A stretch of DNA of 64,000 nt from Acetobacter garciniae (GTDB lineage Bacteria; Pseudomonadota; Alphaproteobacteria; Acetobacterales; Acetobacteraceae): positions 1 to 64,000 of the forward strand of contig NZ_JAFVMH010000012.1 in assembly GCF_017377735.1 (NCBI RefSeq). The letters are read 5' to 3'. The notes beneath the pieces were generated by a model. It was not told the origin of the DNA. It did not search any database and saw only the letters and a program-made list of their open reading frames with translations. Made by a program: the position numbers and the translations under genes. This document shows, piece by piece, positions 17,825 through 26,769 of the stretch (the stretch's first letter is position 1; each line of letters starts with the position of its first letter).

Positions 17825-18523
17825 CTATGACTGTTCTCCTGTCTTGCGTCGAGTCGTGCGTAAATCGGGGGGCGTGGACTGATCCGCAGGGACACGGAAC
17901 CCGCCCTGCTGCCGGATCTGAGTCGCAGATATACTGTTTTGCACCCCCGGAAGGAAAGCCCACGCAGGGGGGGAAAGTGATGCAAGCCGCCCGGCCTGCC
18001 GCGCGGGCACCCGCCAGCGGGCCATATATTCGCCCGCCGCACCGCGCAGGGCGCGCGCATTCACGCCCGGGCGCGGAAAGACCGCGATCGGCACGCAATG
18101 CACCAGCCTGCGCCAGCCTTTCCACAATGACAGCCCGGCAAAGCCGTCCGCCCCGGTCAGCCACACGAACCGGGCACGCGGAAAGCGGTTTTTCAGAATC
18201 CTGATCGTGTCCACCGTATAACGCGTTCCGATTCGGGCTTCGATATCCGTTGCCACAACGCGCCTGCCATCCGCCAGTTGCCGCGCCGTGGTCAGGCGCA
18301 GCGCAAAAGGCGCCATGTCCTGCCCGACCTTGAGCGGATTGCCCGGCGAGACCATGAGCCACACCTGATCAAGCTGCAGTTCGACCAGGGCGCGATAGGC
18401 AATGGCCCGGTGCCAGACATGCCCCGGGTTGAAGGAACCACCCAGCAGGCCGATACGGCAGCAACGGGTGTCCCCCCATTCGGGAATGCGTGTCGCGGCG
18501 GTATCCGGCATGGGCTTTTGCAT
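17825..18523 (-). CDS. nadD: Nicotinate-nucleotide adenylyltransferase
   Basis: A 232-residue NadD, which makes nicotinate adenine dinucleotide in NAD synthesis. GLLGGSFNPGH at about residues 25-35 and the C-terminal NSISATQIR (the ISSTxIR motif) identify the family. The usual (T/H)xGH nucleotidyltransferase motif reads HVWH here, with tryptophan in place of glycine. A long Thr/Arg tail ends the protein, and its TAG stop overlaps the proposed ATA start region of rsfS. It lies 16 bases after proA, so proA-nadD-rsfS probably form an operon. Confidence 0.88.
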   Translation of the reverse strand: MQKPMPDTAATRIPEWGDTRCCRIGLLGGSFNPGHVWHRAIAYRALVELQLDQVWLMVSPGNPLKVGQDMAPFALRLTTARQLADGRRVVATDIEARIGTRYTVDTIRILKNRFPRARFVWLTGADGFAGLSLWKGWRRLVHCVPIAVFPRPGVNARALRGAAGEYMARWRVPARQAGRLASLSPPAWAFLPGVQNSISATQIRQQGGFRVPADQSTPPDLRTTRRKTGEQS

Positions 18524-18539
18524 ATCCCGCTGCCCGAAC

Positions 18540-19940
18540 TTACGCCCGGATCTGTCCGTTGCCGAGAACCTCGTAACGGAAGGTTGTCAGTTGCTCCACC
18601 CCCACGGGGCCACGCGCATGGAAACGCCCCGTGGCAATGCCGATTTCAGCACCAAACCCGAACTCCCCCCCGTCACAGAACTGGGTCGAGGCGTTCCACA
18701 TGACCACGGCACTGCTGACCCCGTTCATGAAGCGGATGGCCGTTGCCTCATCCGCCGTCACGATCGCCTCGGTATGGGAAGAGCCATAGCGCGCGATATG
18801 GTCGAGGGCTTCATCCACATCGTCCACCACGGCCACGTTCAGCACCGCATCGAGCCATTCGGTCGCAAAATCCTTCGGCGTTGCGGCGGGCAGGTCGGGC
18901 ACGATGCCGACCGCCCGCGCATCGGCCCGGAAGGTGCAGCCGCTTTCGGCCAGGTCGGCCACGATCTGCGGCAGCAGGCCGGGCGCGATCGCCGCATCGA
19001 TCAGCAATGTCTCGGTCGCGCCGCAGATGCCCACGCGGCGCATCTTGGCGTTCAGCACGATACGGCGGGCCATGGCCGGGTCGGCATCGGCATGGATATA
19101 GGTGTGGCAAAGCCCTTCGGCATGGGCCAGGACCGGCACCCGGGCCTCGCGCTGGACACGTTCGACCAGCCCGCGCCCCCCGCGCGGAATGATCAGGTCG
19201 ATCAGCCCGGCGGCTGCCAGCATGTCCGCCACATGACGGCGGTCGGCGTCGGGGGCGATCTGCACCGTATCTTCGGGCAGGCCCGCAACCCGCAACCCGG
19301 CCTGTATGGCAGCGTGGATGGCGCGCGTGCTGTGCACACTTTCAGACCCGCCGCGCAGCAGCACCGCATTGCCGGACTTGATGCACAGCCCAGCCGCATC
19401 CGCCCCGACATTGGGGCGGCTTTCATAGATCACGCCGATCACGCCCACCGGCGTTGCCACGCGGCGGATATGCAGGCCGTTGGGGCGGCTCCATTCATCC
19501 AGCACCTGGCCCACCGGGTCGGGCAGGTCGGCAATAGCCTCCAGCCCCCGGGCCATGGCTTCCACCCGCTCGGCATCGAGTGTCAGGCGGTCGCGGAAGG
19601 CCTCGCTCCCCGTATAGGCGGCGAGATCGCGCGCATTGGCCGCCAGAATATCCGCGCTGGCCGTGCGCAGCGCGCTGGCCGCGGCCCATAGCGCCTTGTC
19701 GCGTTCGGAGGATGAGCTTTGCGCCAGTGTCCGGGCAGCCTTGCGGGCCCGGCCCGCCAGCACGGCCATGGGGCTTTCGCCCGCAGTCTCGCCCGTTGCG
19801 CCGTCCGCCGCCGGAGCCCCGGCTGGTGCGCCCTGCCCTGCATGTGCCCCCTGCATGGAGCCGGCTTGCGCCCGGCCCTGTGCCAAAGCGGACGTATCCT
19901 GGGCCAGCACAGGCTGCGGACTGCCTCCCTCCGTAATCAT
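18540..19940 (-). CDS. proA: Gamma-glutamyl phosphate reductase
   Basis: A 466-residue aldehyde-dehydrogenase-fold enzyme that reduces gamma-glutamyl phosphate to glutamate semialdehyde for proline. Family blocks include RRVATPVGVIGVIYESRPNV, CIKSGNAVLLRGGSE and the catalytic-cysteine region RRVGICGATETLLID. The final FGFGAEIGIATGRFHARGPVG is typical. The ATG at 19940 has an AGGAAA ribosome site; an upstream ATG at 19988 is also in frame. The first 55 residues are a low-complexity Ala/Gly/Gln-rich extension not seen in E. coli ProA (about 417 residues). Confidence 0.93.
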   Translation of the reverse strand: MITEGGSPQPVLAQDTSALAQGRAQAGSMQGAHAGQGAPAGAPAADGATGETAGESPMAVLAGRARKAARTLAQSSSSERDKALWAAASALRTASADILAANARDLAAYTGSEAFRDRLTLDAERVEAMARGLEAIADLPDPVGQVLDEWSRPNGLHIRRVATPVGVIGVIYESRPNVGADAAGLCIKSGNAVLLRGGSESVHSTRAIHAAIQAGLRVAGLPEDTVQIAPDADRRHVADMLAAAGLIDLIIPRGGRGLVERVQREARVPVLAHAEGLCHTYIHADADPAMARRIVLNAKMRRVGICGATETLLIDAAIAPGLLPQIVADLAESGCTFRADARAVGIVPDLPAATPKDFATEWLDAVLNVAVVDDVDEALDHIARYGSSHTEAIVTADEATAIRFMNGVSSAVVMWNASTQFCDGGEFGFGAEIGIATGRFHARGPVGVEQLTTFRYEVLGNGQIRA

Positions 19941-20014
19941 GACGGTGTTTCCTGTCTCCGTGTTCGGTAACGGGGCTGGCGCAACCATGCGACCCCTGAT
20001 GGAGGGCGAGGGGA

Positions 20015-21109
20015 TCAGACGTTGAAGCGGAACAGCAGGATATCACCATCCTGCACGACGTAATCCCGCCCCTCGACCCGCAGGCGACCGGCATCCTTTG
20101 CGCCGGCTTCCCCTTCATAGCGGACATAATCGTCGAACGCGATGGTTTCGCAGGCAATGAAGCCGCGCTCAAAGTCATTGTGAATGACGGCCGCCGCCTG
20201 CGGGGCCTTGGTGCCGTCGGTAATCGTCCAGGCGCGGGCTTCCTTCGGGCCTACCGTAAAGTAGGTGCGCAGGCCCAGCAGGCCGTAGCCCGCGGCAATC
20301 ACGCGGTCCAGCCCGCTGTCGCTCAGGCCCAGCCCTTCAAGGAATTCGCGCCGTTCATCGTCTTCAAGCTGGCTGACCTCGGCCTCGATCGCGGCCGACA
20401 CGATCACCACCGCGGCCCCCTCGGCCGCCGCGCGGGCCTGCACCCGGGCAGAGAACGCGTTGCCCGTGGCCGCCGAATCCTCCTCCACATTGCAGACATA
20501 CAGGACCGGCTTGCTGGTCATCAGTTGCAGGCGGCGGACCGTTTCCTCCTCCCCCTTGGGGATGGCGGTGCGCGCGGGGCGGCCTTCGCGCAGGGCCTCC
20601 ATCAGCGGTGCGATGACCGCAAGCTGGGCCGTGGCTTCCGCATCGCGGTTGCGCGCGCGCTTTTCCAGGTTCGGCACCCGCTTTTCCAGCGAGTCGAGAT
20701 CGGCCAGCATCAGCTCGGTCTCGATGATTTCCGCATCGCGCACCGGATCCACGCCGCCTTCGACATGGGTGATGTCGTCATCCTCGAAGCAGCGCAGCAC
20801 GTGGATGATGGCGTCCACCTCGCGGATATTGGCCAGGAACTGGTTGCCCAGCCCTTCCCCGCGCGAAGCACCGCGCACCAGCCCCGCGATATCGACAAAT
20901 TCCAGGCTGGTCGGCACCTTGCGCTGCGACTTGCCAATTTCCACCAGCTTGTCCAGCCGCGGATCGGGCACCGCAACGCGGCCCACATTGGGCTCGATCG
21001 TGCAGAACGGATAATTGGCCGCCTGGGCGGTGGCTGTCGCCGTCAGCGCGTTGAACAGGGTGGACTTGCCCACATTGGGCAGGCCCACGATACCGCAATT
21101 GAAACCCAT
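20015..21109 (-). CDS. ychF: Redox-responsive ATPase YchF (OLA1 family)
   Basis: A 364-residue P-loop ATPase of the Obg-like group. G1 is GLPNVGKSTLFNAL (residues 8-21), the switch region is DIAGLVRGASRGEGLGNQF, and the usual NKxD is replaced by NVEED, which is why YchF prefers ATP over GTP. A C-terminal TGS-like domain ends in DGDILLFRFNV. It binds ribosomes and takes part in stress responses. Its ATG shares one base with the pth stop (TGATG), showing tight coupling. Confidence 0.95.
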   Translation of the reverse strand: MGFNCGIVGLPNVGKSTLFNALTATATAQAANYPFCTIEPNVGRVAVPDPRLDKLVEIGKSQRKVPTSLEFVDIAGLVRGASRGEGLGNQFLANIREVDAIIHVLRCFEDDDITHVEGGVDPVRDAEIIETELMLADLDSLEKRVPNLEKRARNRDAEATAQLAVIAPLMEALREGRPARTAIPKGEEETVRRLQLMTSKPVLYVCNVEEDSAATGNAFSARVQARAAAEGAAVVIVSAAIEAEVSQLEDDERREFLEGLGLSDSGLDRVIAAGYGLLGLRTYFTVGPKEARAWTITDGTKAPQAAAVIHNDFERGFIACETIAFDDYVRYEGEAGAKDAGRLRVEGRDYVVQDGDILLFRFNV

Positions 21110-21690
21110 CAGCCCTTGCTCCCTTCCGGCAGTGCCACCCGTGTCATGAACTGGTCCGCATGCCCCTGCGCCAGCAGCGGGGCGGCATCGGCCATGCGGT
21201 CAAGCAGCGGGTCCAGCCATTCCTGCTGGTCTGTTTGTGTGAAATTGCCCAGCACCCAGCCATGCACCCGATCCCTGGCGCCGGGGTGGCCGATACCTAT
21301 GCGCACGCGCCAGTATTCGGGCGTACCCAGCATCCTGTCGGCCGAACGCAGGCCGTTATGCCCCGCAGCCCCCCCGCCACGTTTGACACGCAGGCGGCCG
21401 GGAGCCAGGTCGAGTTCGTCATGAAAGAGGGTGATCGCCTCGGGCGCGATCTTGTAGAAGGCGGCTGCCTCCTGCACGCTCTCGCCCGAGCGGTTCATAT
21501 AGGTCATCGGCAGCAGGGCGAGCACCTTCTGGCCACCTATGCGGCCTTCGGCAACCTCGCCCCTGAAACGGCTGCGCCAGGGCGAAAACCCGTATCGCGC
21601 GGCAATGGCCTCCAGCGCCATGAACCCGACATTATGCCGGTTCCGGCGCATGGAGGACTCGGGGTTGCCCAGCCCGACCCAGAGCAGCAT
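21109..21690 (-). CDS. pth: Peptidyl-tRNA hydrolase
   Basis: A 193-residue Pth that frees tRNA from prematurely released peptidyl-tRNA. Motifs seen: VGLGNPE near residue 4, [13 protein letters not shown] with the catalytic histidine near residue 21, and [25 protein letters not shown] near residues 92-113 with the active aspartate. The frame begins 18 codons upstream, but the ATG at 21690 starts at the conserved N terminus. It sits between rplY and ychF, the common order in alphaproteobacteria. Confidence 0.94.
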   Translation of the reverse strand: MLLWVGLGNPESSMRRNRHNVGFMALEAIAARYGFSPWRSRFRGEVAEGRIGGQKVLALLPMTYMNRSGESVQEAAAFYKIAPEAITLFHDELDLAPGRLRVKRGGGAAGHNGLRSADRMLGTPEYWRVRIGIGHPGARDRVHGWVLGNFTQTDQQEWLDPLLDRMADAAPLLAQGHADQFMTRVALPEGSKG

Positions 21691-21719
21691 CGCGTCTATC
21701 CGCCTAACATTCCCAAAAG

Positions 21720-21757
21720 AGCAGGGGGCATGTGCCCTTGGCACACGCCCCCGTGCT
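21720..21757 (-). terminator. Intrinsic terminator of rplY
   Basis: A long inverted repeat: AGCAGGGGGC and TGTGCC on one arm pair with GGCACA and GCCCCC plus TGCT on the other, around a CTT loop. Read on the minus strand the stem is followed by CTCTTTTGG, a short U tract. It lies between rplY and pth, so it can partly end rplY transcription. Confidence 0.65.
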
Positions 21758-21782
21758 CCTTACCCGTGTGATCGCGCCAGGA

Positions 21783-22385
21783 TCAGGAAGCGGCTGCTTC
21801 CGTTTCTTCAGCGACACCGCCGCTGGGGGCGGCAATGCTGGCGATCACGAAGTTCGGCTCGTGGGAGATGGGGGTCGCACCCGCCGTGCCCTGCACGTCA
21901 TCCCAGCGCACGTTGTCGTTGATGTCGAGCGTGCTCAGGTCAACCGTGAAGTATTCGGGAATGTGCTCGCCATCCACGTCCACGTCGACCGTGTGCCGCA
22001 CGACGTTCAGCACGCCGCCGCGCTTGATGCCGGGGGACTTTTCTTCACCCACGAAATGCACGGCCACTTCCACATGCACGCGTGCACCCGCGGCCAGGCG
22101 CAGGAAGTCGATATGGACGGGCGAATCCTTCACGGGGTGAAGCTGCACGTCACGCACCAGGGCGCGTTCGGTCTTGCCGCCCACCTTGATTTCATACACG
22201 CGCGAACGCCAGCCCGAGGTCTGCAGGCCTTTCACGACAATGCGCGGATCAAGCGCGATAAGTGTGGGTTCCTGCTTGCCGCCGTAGACAACGCCCGGCA
22301 CCAGGCCCGCACGCCGAGTTGCCCGCGCTGCCCCCTTACCAGCCTTCGCGCGCACTTCAGCTTCGATCGATGTAATCTTGGACAC
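21783..22385 (-). CDS. rplY: 50S ribosomal protein L25/general stress protein Ctc
   Basis: A 200-residue long-form L25 with the 5S-rRNA-binding domain (residues 1-95, including [13 protein letters not shown]) and the C-terminal Ctc extension ([22 protein letters not shown]). It ends in an acidic/alanine tail. The start is a GTG at 22385 with an AGGAG ribosome site 8 bases upstream; the frame runs further upstream but without conserved sequence. Next genes pth and ychF follow on the same strand. Confidence 0.94.
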   Translation of the reverse strand: MSKITSIEAEVRAKAGKGAARATRRAGLVPGVVYGGKQEPTLIALDPRIVVKGLQTSGWRSRVYEIKVGGKTERALVRDVQLHPVKDSPVHIDFLRLAAGARVHVEVAVHFVGEEKSPGIKRGGVLNVVRHTVDVDVDGEHIPEYFTVDLSTLDINDNVRWDDVQGTAGATPISHEPNFVIASIAAPSGGVAEETEAAAS

Positions 22386-22608
22386 GTCAAACTCTCCTAA
22401 AACTTGAACACGCAGGGCCTCCAGGGGTGCCCGTGCGGTGGCTGCGCCATACAGGAAAAGCCCTGCCAAAGCAAGTTTTGCCGCCCCCCGGCATGGGCCG
22501 ATAGCGCCATGCAGCCTTGACATAACCGCCTCACCCCTGCTTCCTCCGGCACTACAGGTCTTAAAACAGGTAACAGCCCCAAGCCGGGCCAGAGTTCAGG
22601 ACGAAACC

Positions 22609-24405
22609 ATGCACCCTTACCGTTCCCATAGCTGTTCGGCCCTTCGCGCGAGCGATGCCGGCACAACCGCGCGCCTGTCTGGCTGGGTGCACAGCAAGCG
22701 GGACCATGGCGGGCTGCTGTTCATCGACCTGCGGGACGAAACCGGCATAACCCAGATTGTCATCCCCGCGGGCTCCCCCGTCATGGAAACGGCCGAGCAT
22801 GTCCGGGCCGAAAGCGTCATTACCGTGACGGGCGAGGTTGTCCTGCGTGACGAGATGACCCGCAACCCCGAACTGGCGACAGGGGATATCGAACTGCGCG
22901 CACGCGAATTCGTGGTGCAGTCCGCCGCCGCCGTGCTGCCGTTGCAGGTGGCGGGGCATGAGCATTATTCCGATGAAGTGCGGCTGCGCTACCGTTATAT
23001 CGACCTGCGGCGCGACAAGGTGCACCGCAATATCCGCCTGCGCTCCGCCGTGATCGCCAGCCTGCGCCGTCGCATGACGGATCTGGACTTCATCGAATTG
23101 CAGACCCCGATCCTGACTGCGTCTTCCCCCGAAGGGGCGCGCGACTTCCTGGTGCCTGCGCGCATGCACCCCGGCAAGTTCTACGCCCTGCCCCAGGCCC
23201 CCCAGCAGTTCAAACAGCTTGCCATGGTGGCCGGGTTCGACCGCTATTTCCAGATTGCACCGTGTTTCCGCGATGAAGCCTCCCGCGCCGATCGTTCGCC
23301 GGGGGAATTCTACCAGCTCGATTTCGAGATGGCCTTCGCCACGCAGGACGAGATTTTCGCGGTGCTGGAAGATGTCATGTCCGGCCTGTTCACCGAATTC
23401 GGCAAGGGCCGCACGGTCAGCGCCACACCGTTCGAGCGTATTCCCTACGCACGCGCGATGAAGGAATTTGGCTCCGACAAGCCCGACCTGCGCAACCCGC
23501 TGCGCATTACCGACGTGACGGAAGCCTTCGCGGGATCGGGCTTCGGCCTGTTCGCCCGCATTGCCGCCGATGGCGGGGAAATCCGCGCCATTCCCGCACC
23601 CCTGGCCGGGGACAAGCCGCGCTCCTTCTTCGACAAGCTCAATAGCTGGGCGCGTGAGAACGGTGGCGGCGGCCTGGGCTACATCACCTTCTCGGCCGAG
23701 GGTGGGCAGGGCCCGATCGCCAAGAACCTCGAAGCCGAGCGGGTGGAGGCCATTCGCGCCAAGCTGGGGCTGCAGGCGGGGGATGCCGTGTTCTTTGCCG
23801 CGGGCAAGGGGCTTGAGGTCGCCAAGTTCTCGGGCCTGGTGCGCACACGCATTGCCGAAGAACTGGACCTGATCGAGCGCGACGCCTTCCGCTTCTGCTG
23901 GGTGACCGATTTCCCGATGTATGAACTGAACGAGGAAACCGGGCTGGTCGATTTCTCGCACAACCCGTTCTCCATGCCCCAGGGCGGGCTGGAGGCACTG
24001 AACACCAAGGACCCGCTGGATATCCTGGCCTATCAGTACGACATCGTGTGCAATGGGATCGAACTGTCATCGGGTGCGGTGCGTAACCACCTGCCCGAAG
24101 TGATGATCCGGGCGTTCGAGATCGCGGGCTACCCTGAATCGGAAGTTGAAGCCCGCTTTGGCGGCATGCTCAACGCCTTCCGCTATGGCGCGCCGCCGCA
24201 TGGCGGGTCCGCCCCCGGTGTTGACCGCATGGTGATGCTGCTGGCCGATGAGCCCAATATCCGCGAGGTGATCCTGTTCCCGCTCAACCAGCAGGGCGAA
24301 GACCTGATGATGGGTGCCCCCGCCCCGGTGCCGCCCGAACGGCTGAAGGAGCTTTCGCTCGCCATCAACCTGCCCAAGCCCAAACCGGCGGTCAAAAAAG
24401 ACTGA
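22609..24405 (+). CDS. aspS: Aspartyl-tRNA synthetase
   Basis: A 598-residue class II synthetase of the bacterial type. It contains the N-terminal OB-fold ([21 protein letters not shown]), motif 2 with [22 protein letters not shown], a GAD insertion domain and motif 3 with [33 protein letters not shown] is characteristic of bacterial AspRS. It charges tRNA-Asp; many alphaproteobacterial forms are non-discriminating and also charge tRNA-Asn, which cannot be decided here. The open frame begins earlier, but MHPYRSH at 22609 is the conserved start. A terminator follows at 24432. Confidence 0.96.
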   Translation: MHPYRSHSCSALRASDAGTTARLSGWVHSKRDHGGLLFIDLRDETGITQIVIPAGSPVMETAEHVRAESVITVTGEVVLRDEMTRNPELATGDIELRAREFVVQSAAAVLPLQVAGHEHYSDEVRLRYRYIDLRRDKVHRNIRLRSAVIASLRRRMTDLDFIELQTPILTASSPEGARDFLVPARMHPGKFYALPQAPQQFKQLAMVAGFDRYFQIAPCFRDEASRADRSPGEFYQLDFEMAFATQDEIFAVLEDVMSGLFTEFGKGRTVSATPFERIPYARAMKEFGSDKPDLRNPLRITDVTEAFAGSGFGLFARIAADGGEIRAIPAPLAGDKPRSFFDKLNSWARENGGGGLGYITFSAEGGQGPIAKNLEAERVEAIRAKLGLQAGDAVFFAAGKGLEVAKFSGLVRTRIAEELDLIERDAFRFCWVTDFPMYELNEETGLVDFSHNPFSMPQGGLEALNTKDPLDILAYQYDIVCNGIELSSGAVRNHLPEVMIRAFEIAGYPESEVEARFGGMLNAFRYGAPPHGGSAPGVDRMVMLLADEPNIREVILFPLNQQGEDLMMGAPAPVPPERLKELSLAINLPKPKPAVKKD

Positions 24406-24431
24406 TCCGGGGCATTTAAGCGTCTCTGACA

Positions 24432-24468
24432 CATCCGGCCGGTTGCATGACCGCGCCGGATGCTTTTT
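24432..24468 (+). terminator. Intrinsic terminator of aspS
   Basis: CATCCGGC (24432-24439) pairs with GCCGGATG (24455-24462), followed by CTTTTT. It lies 27 bases past the aspS stop, immediately before the next gene. Confidence 0.75.
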
Positions 24469-24477
24469 GCTAGGGGC

Positions 24478-25383
24478 ATGATCTCCCGCTCTGCCCTGGC
24501 GTTTCTCCTTCTTTGTGCGTTTCCTGTCGTCCTGATGCGCCACCCTGTAGCGCGCGCGCGGTCCCTGCCCCTTTCTGCCCCCCCAAAGTCAGGTCAAACG
24601 GCCCCCGCGGGCGTGCATCTGGTGTCGCAACATGCGGTGTATGATCTCGGGCTGGTGGAATCCGCAGGGCGGCAGACGCTCTCGGCCACCGGCAGCATGA
24701 GCTACGTGATCCAGCAGACCTGCACGGGCTGGACCACACGCCAGCGGCTGGATATTGAAAGTGTTACAAAAGCCCACGGGCCGGAGCGTATGGTGGCCGA
24801 ATACACGGCCCAGGAAAGCGCCGATGGCCGCCATCTGATGTTCGTGACCCAGGAAACACATGACGGCGTCCTGGCACAGACCGTCAGCGGGCAGGCCAGC
24901 CTGAACCCCGACGGGTCGGGGCGTGTGACCTATGACCGCCCCGTGGCCAAGAGCCTTGGCCTGCCGGCCAGAACCCTGTTCCCCATTGCCCATATGCGCG
25001 CGCTGATTACCGCAGCCCAGGGCGGACAGACGGAACTGGCCACCCCGCTTTTTGACGGCACATTGCCCGATGGGCCGGAAGATACCTACGCCACCCTGCT
25101 GGGCTGGGCCGTGCCACCCCCGGGCGATGCGATGCCCGCACTGGCCAGTCTTGCGGCGACACGGGCCCATATCGCCTTTTTCGAACGCGCGACCCAGACC
25201 ATGACCCCGACTTACGAGATCGGCATGCGCTATTTCGCCAATGGCGTGTCCGACCGGCTGGATATGGATTTTGGCGACTACCGCATGAAGGGCACGCTGA
25301 AAACGCTCACGCTGTCCGAACCCGCCTGCCCTGCCCGCCCCAGCGCAAAAACACCCGGTGCCCCACGCCGTACCACGCCGTGA
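24478..25383 (+). CDS. EipB-like periplasmic envelope-integrity protein (DUF1849)
   Basis: A 301-residue secreted protein. A hydrophobic signal segment (residues 5-25) precedes HAVYDLGLVESAGRQTLSATG, then QTCTGWTTRQRL and SADGRHLMFVTQE, which together match the DUF1849/EipB pattern of alphaproteobacteria. EipB is a periplasmic beta-spiral protein needed for envelope integrity in Brucella. The YDL-GLV start and cysteine pair (residue 82 and one near the C-terminal SEPACPARP) are family traits. ATG 24478 has an AGGGG site just upstream. A Pro/Arg-rich tail follows the domain. Confidence 0.8.
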   Translation: MISRSALAFLLLCAFPVVLMRHPVARARSLPLSAPPKSGQTAPAGVHLVSQHAVYDLGLVESAGRQTLSATGSMSYVIQQTCTGWTTRQRLDIESVTKAHGPERMVAEYTAQESADGRHLMFVTQETHDGVLAQTVSGQASLNPDGSGRVTYDRPVAKSLGLPARTLFPIAHMRALITAAQGGQTELATPLFDGTLPDGPEDTYATLLGWAVPPPGDAMPALASLAATRAHIAFFERATQTMTPTYEIGMRYFANGVSDRLDMDFGDYRMKGTLKTLTLSEPACPARPSAKTPGAPRRTTP

Positions 25384-25603
25384 ACGCGCCCTGAGCCACA
25401 AGTCCATGCTCGAGGCTTCAGGCCATGGACCGATGAGCGGATAACACGCAAGACAGGCGCAAGAAGCCATGCAGCACTACAGGACGTGTTCGCCAAGTGG
25501 CCAGGGCGGCCCCTTGCGAGGGTGACAGCCACCCCGTAACCCGCGCATTCTGCTACGGTCCGTTTACCGCCAGCCTGGCTATTGGCCGCAGAAGGAGGAT
25601 GAC

Positions 25604-26737
25604 ATGCCTGTTTCGCGTATCCTGTCCGTTTTTGCCTTGGCCGCCGGGGCACTGTCCACCGGGGCATTGGGCCTTGCGGCCCTTCCCGCGCACGCACAGC
25701 CCGCCCCGGCCCTGCAAACGATCTATTCTTCCAACCGGATCATGAACGCCGTCACGGCCAGCAAGGACGGGCGCATTTTCATGTCCTTTCCCTATTGGGG
25801 CGGGGGCGGGCAAGGGCCCACGGTGGGCGAACGCCTGGCCGATGACAGCCTGCGCCCCTTCCCCGATCAGGCATGGAACGACTGGGCGCATTCGCATGAC
25901 GCGCTGCGCAGCTTCGTGCGGGTCAACGCCATTCGCATGGGGCCGGACGGCTTGCTGTGGGTGGTGGATTCGGGCGAGGCTAATGTTGGCGGCAAGCCCA
26001 ATCCGCCCGACGGCGCGCCCCCCAAGCTGATCGCCTTCGATCTGGCGACCGGCAAGGCCGTGCACCTGATCGTGCTGCGCCAGGGCATAACGCCCTACAG
26101 CTATGTGGACGACCTGCGTTTTCATGGCGACACGCTGATCCTGACCGATGCGGGTGACCCCGCCCTGATCGTGGTGGATATGAAGACCGGCCAGCAACGT
26201 CGTGTCCTGTCCCACAAGCCCTGCACGACCGATGAGCGGCCCATGCGGGCGGAAGGCCAGATAATGATGACAGGCGGGAAGGAAGTGCGCATTCACGCCG
26301 ACCAGCTTGAAATCTCGCCCGATGGCAAGACCCTGTATTTCCAGCCAAGCTCCGGCCCGATGTTCAAGGTCGCCACCGCCGACCTGGAAAATACATCCCT
26401 GAATGATGCGCAGCTCAACGCCCGGGTGCACCCGTTCTACGACACGCCGACAACAGGCGGCACCGCCATGGACGGAGACGGCAACCTGTATGTCTCTGAC
26501 GTGGACCATCTGCGGATCGTCAAGATCACGCCCGAAGGAAAAGGCTCGACCTTCATTGCCGATCCGCGCCTTGTCTGGGCGGATGCGATGTGGATTACCG
26601 ATACGGGCGCGCTGTGGATTCCCGCCATCCAGCTCAACCGCACGGCCACCTTCCAGCGTGACGGCGTATCGCGCGTGAAACTGCCCGTCAGCATCTACGC
26701 GGTGAACGCACATCTTAAAACACCCCCACGCAACTAG
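25604..26737 (+). CDS. Secreted major royal jelly/Yellow-family beta-propeller protein
   Basis: A 377-residue protein with a signal peptide (cleavage probably after PAHAQ near residue 31). The mature part follows the MRJP/Yellow six-bladed propeller pattern: RIFMSFPYW near residue 58, DGLLWVVDSGE near 117, DLRFHGDTLILTDAGDPALIVVD near 167, LEISPDGKTLYFQPSSG near 243, and GGTAMDGDGNLYVSDVDH near 286. These proteins are found in many acetic acid bacteria, where their ligands are unknown; a role in binding or processing small organic molecules is inferred. Confidence 0.8.
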   Translation: MPVSRILSVFALAAGALSTGALGLAALPAHAQPAPALQTIYSSNRIMNAVTASKDGRIFMSFPYWGGGGQGPTVGERLADDSLRPFPDQAWNDWAHSHDALRSFVRVNAIRMGPDGLLWVVDSGEANVGGKPNPPDGAPPKLIAFDLATGKAVHLIVLRQGITPYSYVDDLRFHGDTLILTDAGDPALIVVDMKTGQQRRVLSHKPCTTDERPMRAEGQIMMTGGKEVRIHADQLEISPDGKTLYFQPSSGPMFKVATADLENTSLNDAQLNARVHPFYDTPTTGGTAMDGDGNLYVSDVDHLRIVKITPEGKGSTFIADPRLVWADAMWITDTGALWIPAIQLNRTATFQRDGVSRVKLPVSIYAVNAHLKTPPRN

Positions 26738-26769
26738 GCAGGGGCGTTCATTCGGAAAAACCGTGTGCC

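Noticed and set aside
17289..18362. Very long rsfS reading frame back to 18362
   Set aside because: The upstream part overlaps nadD in another frame and has no conserved content.
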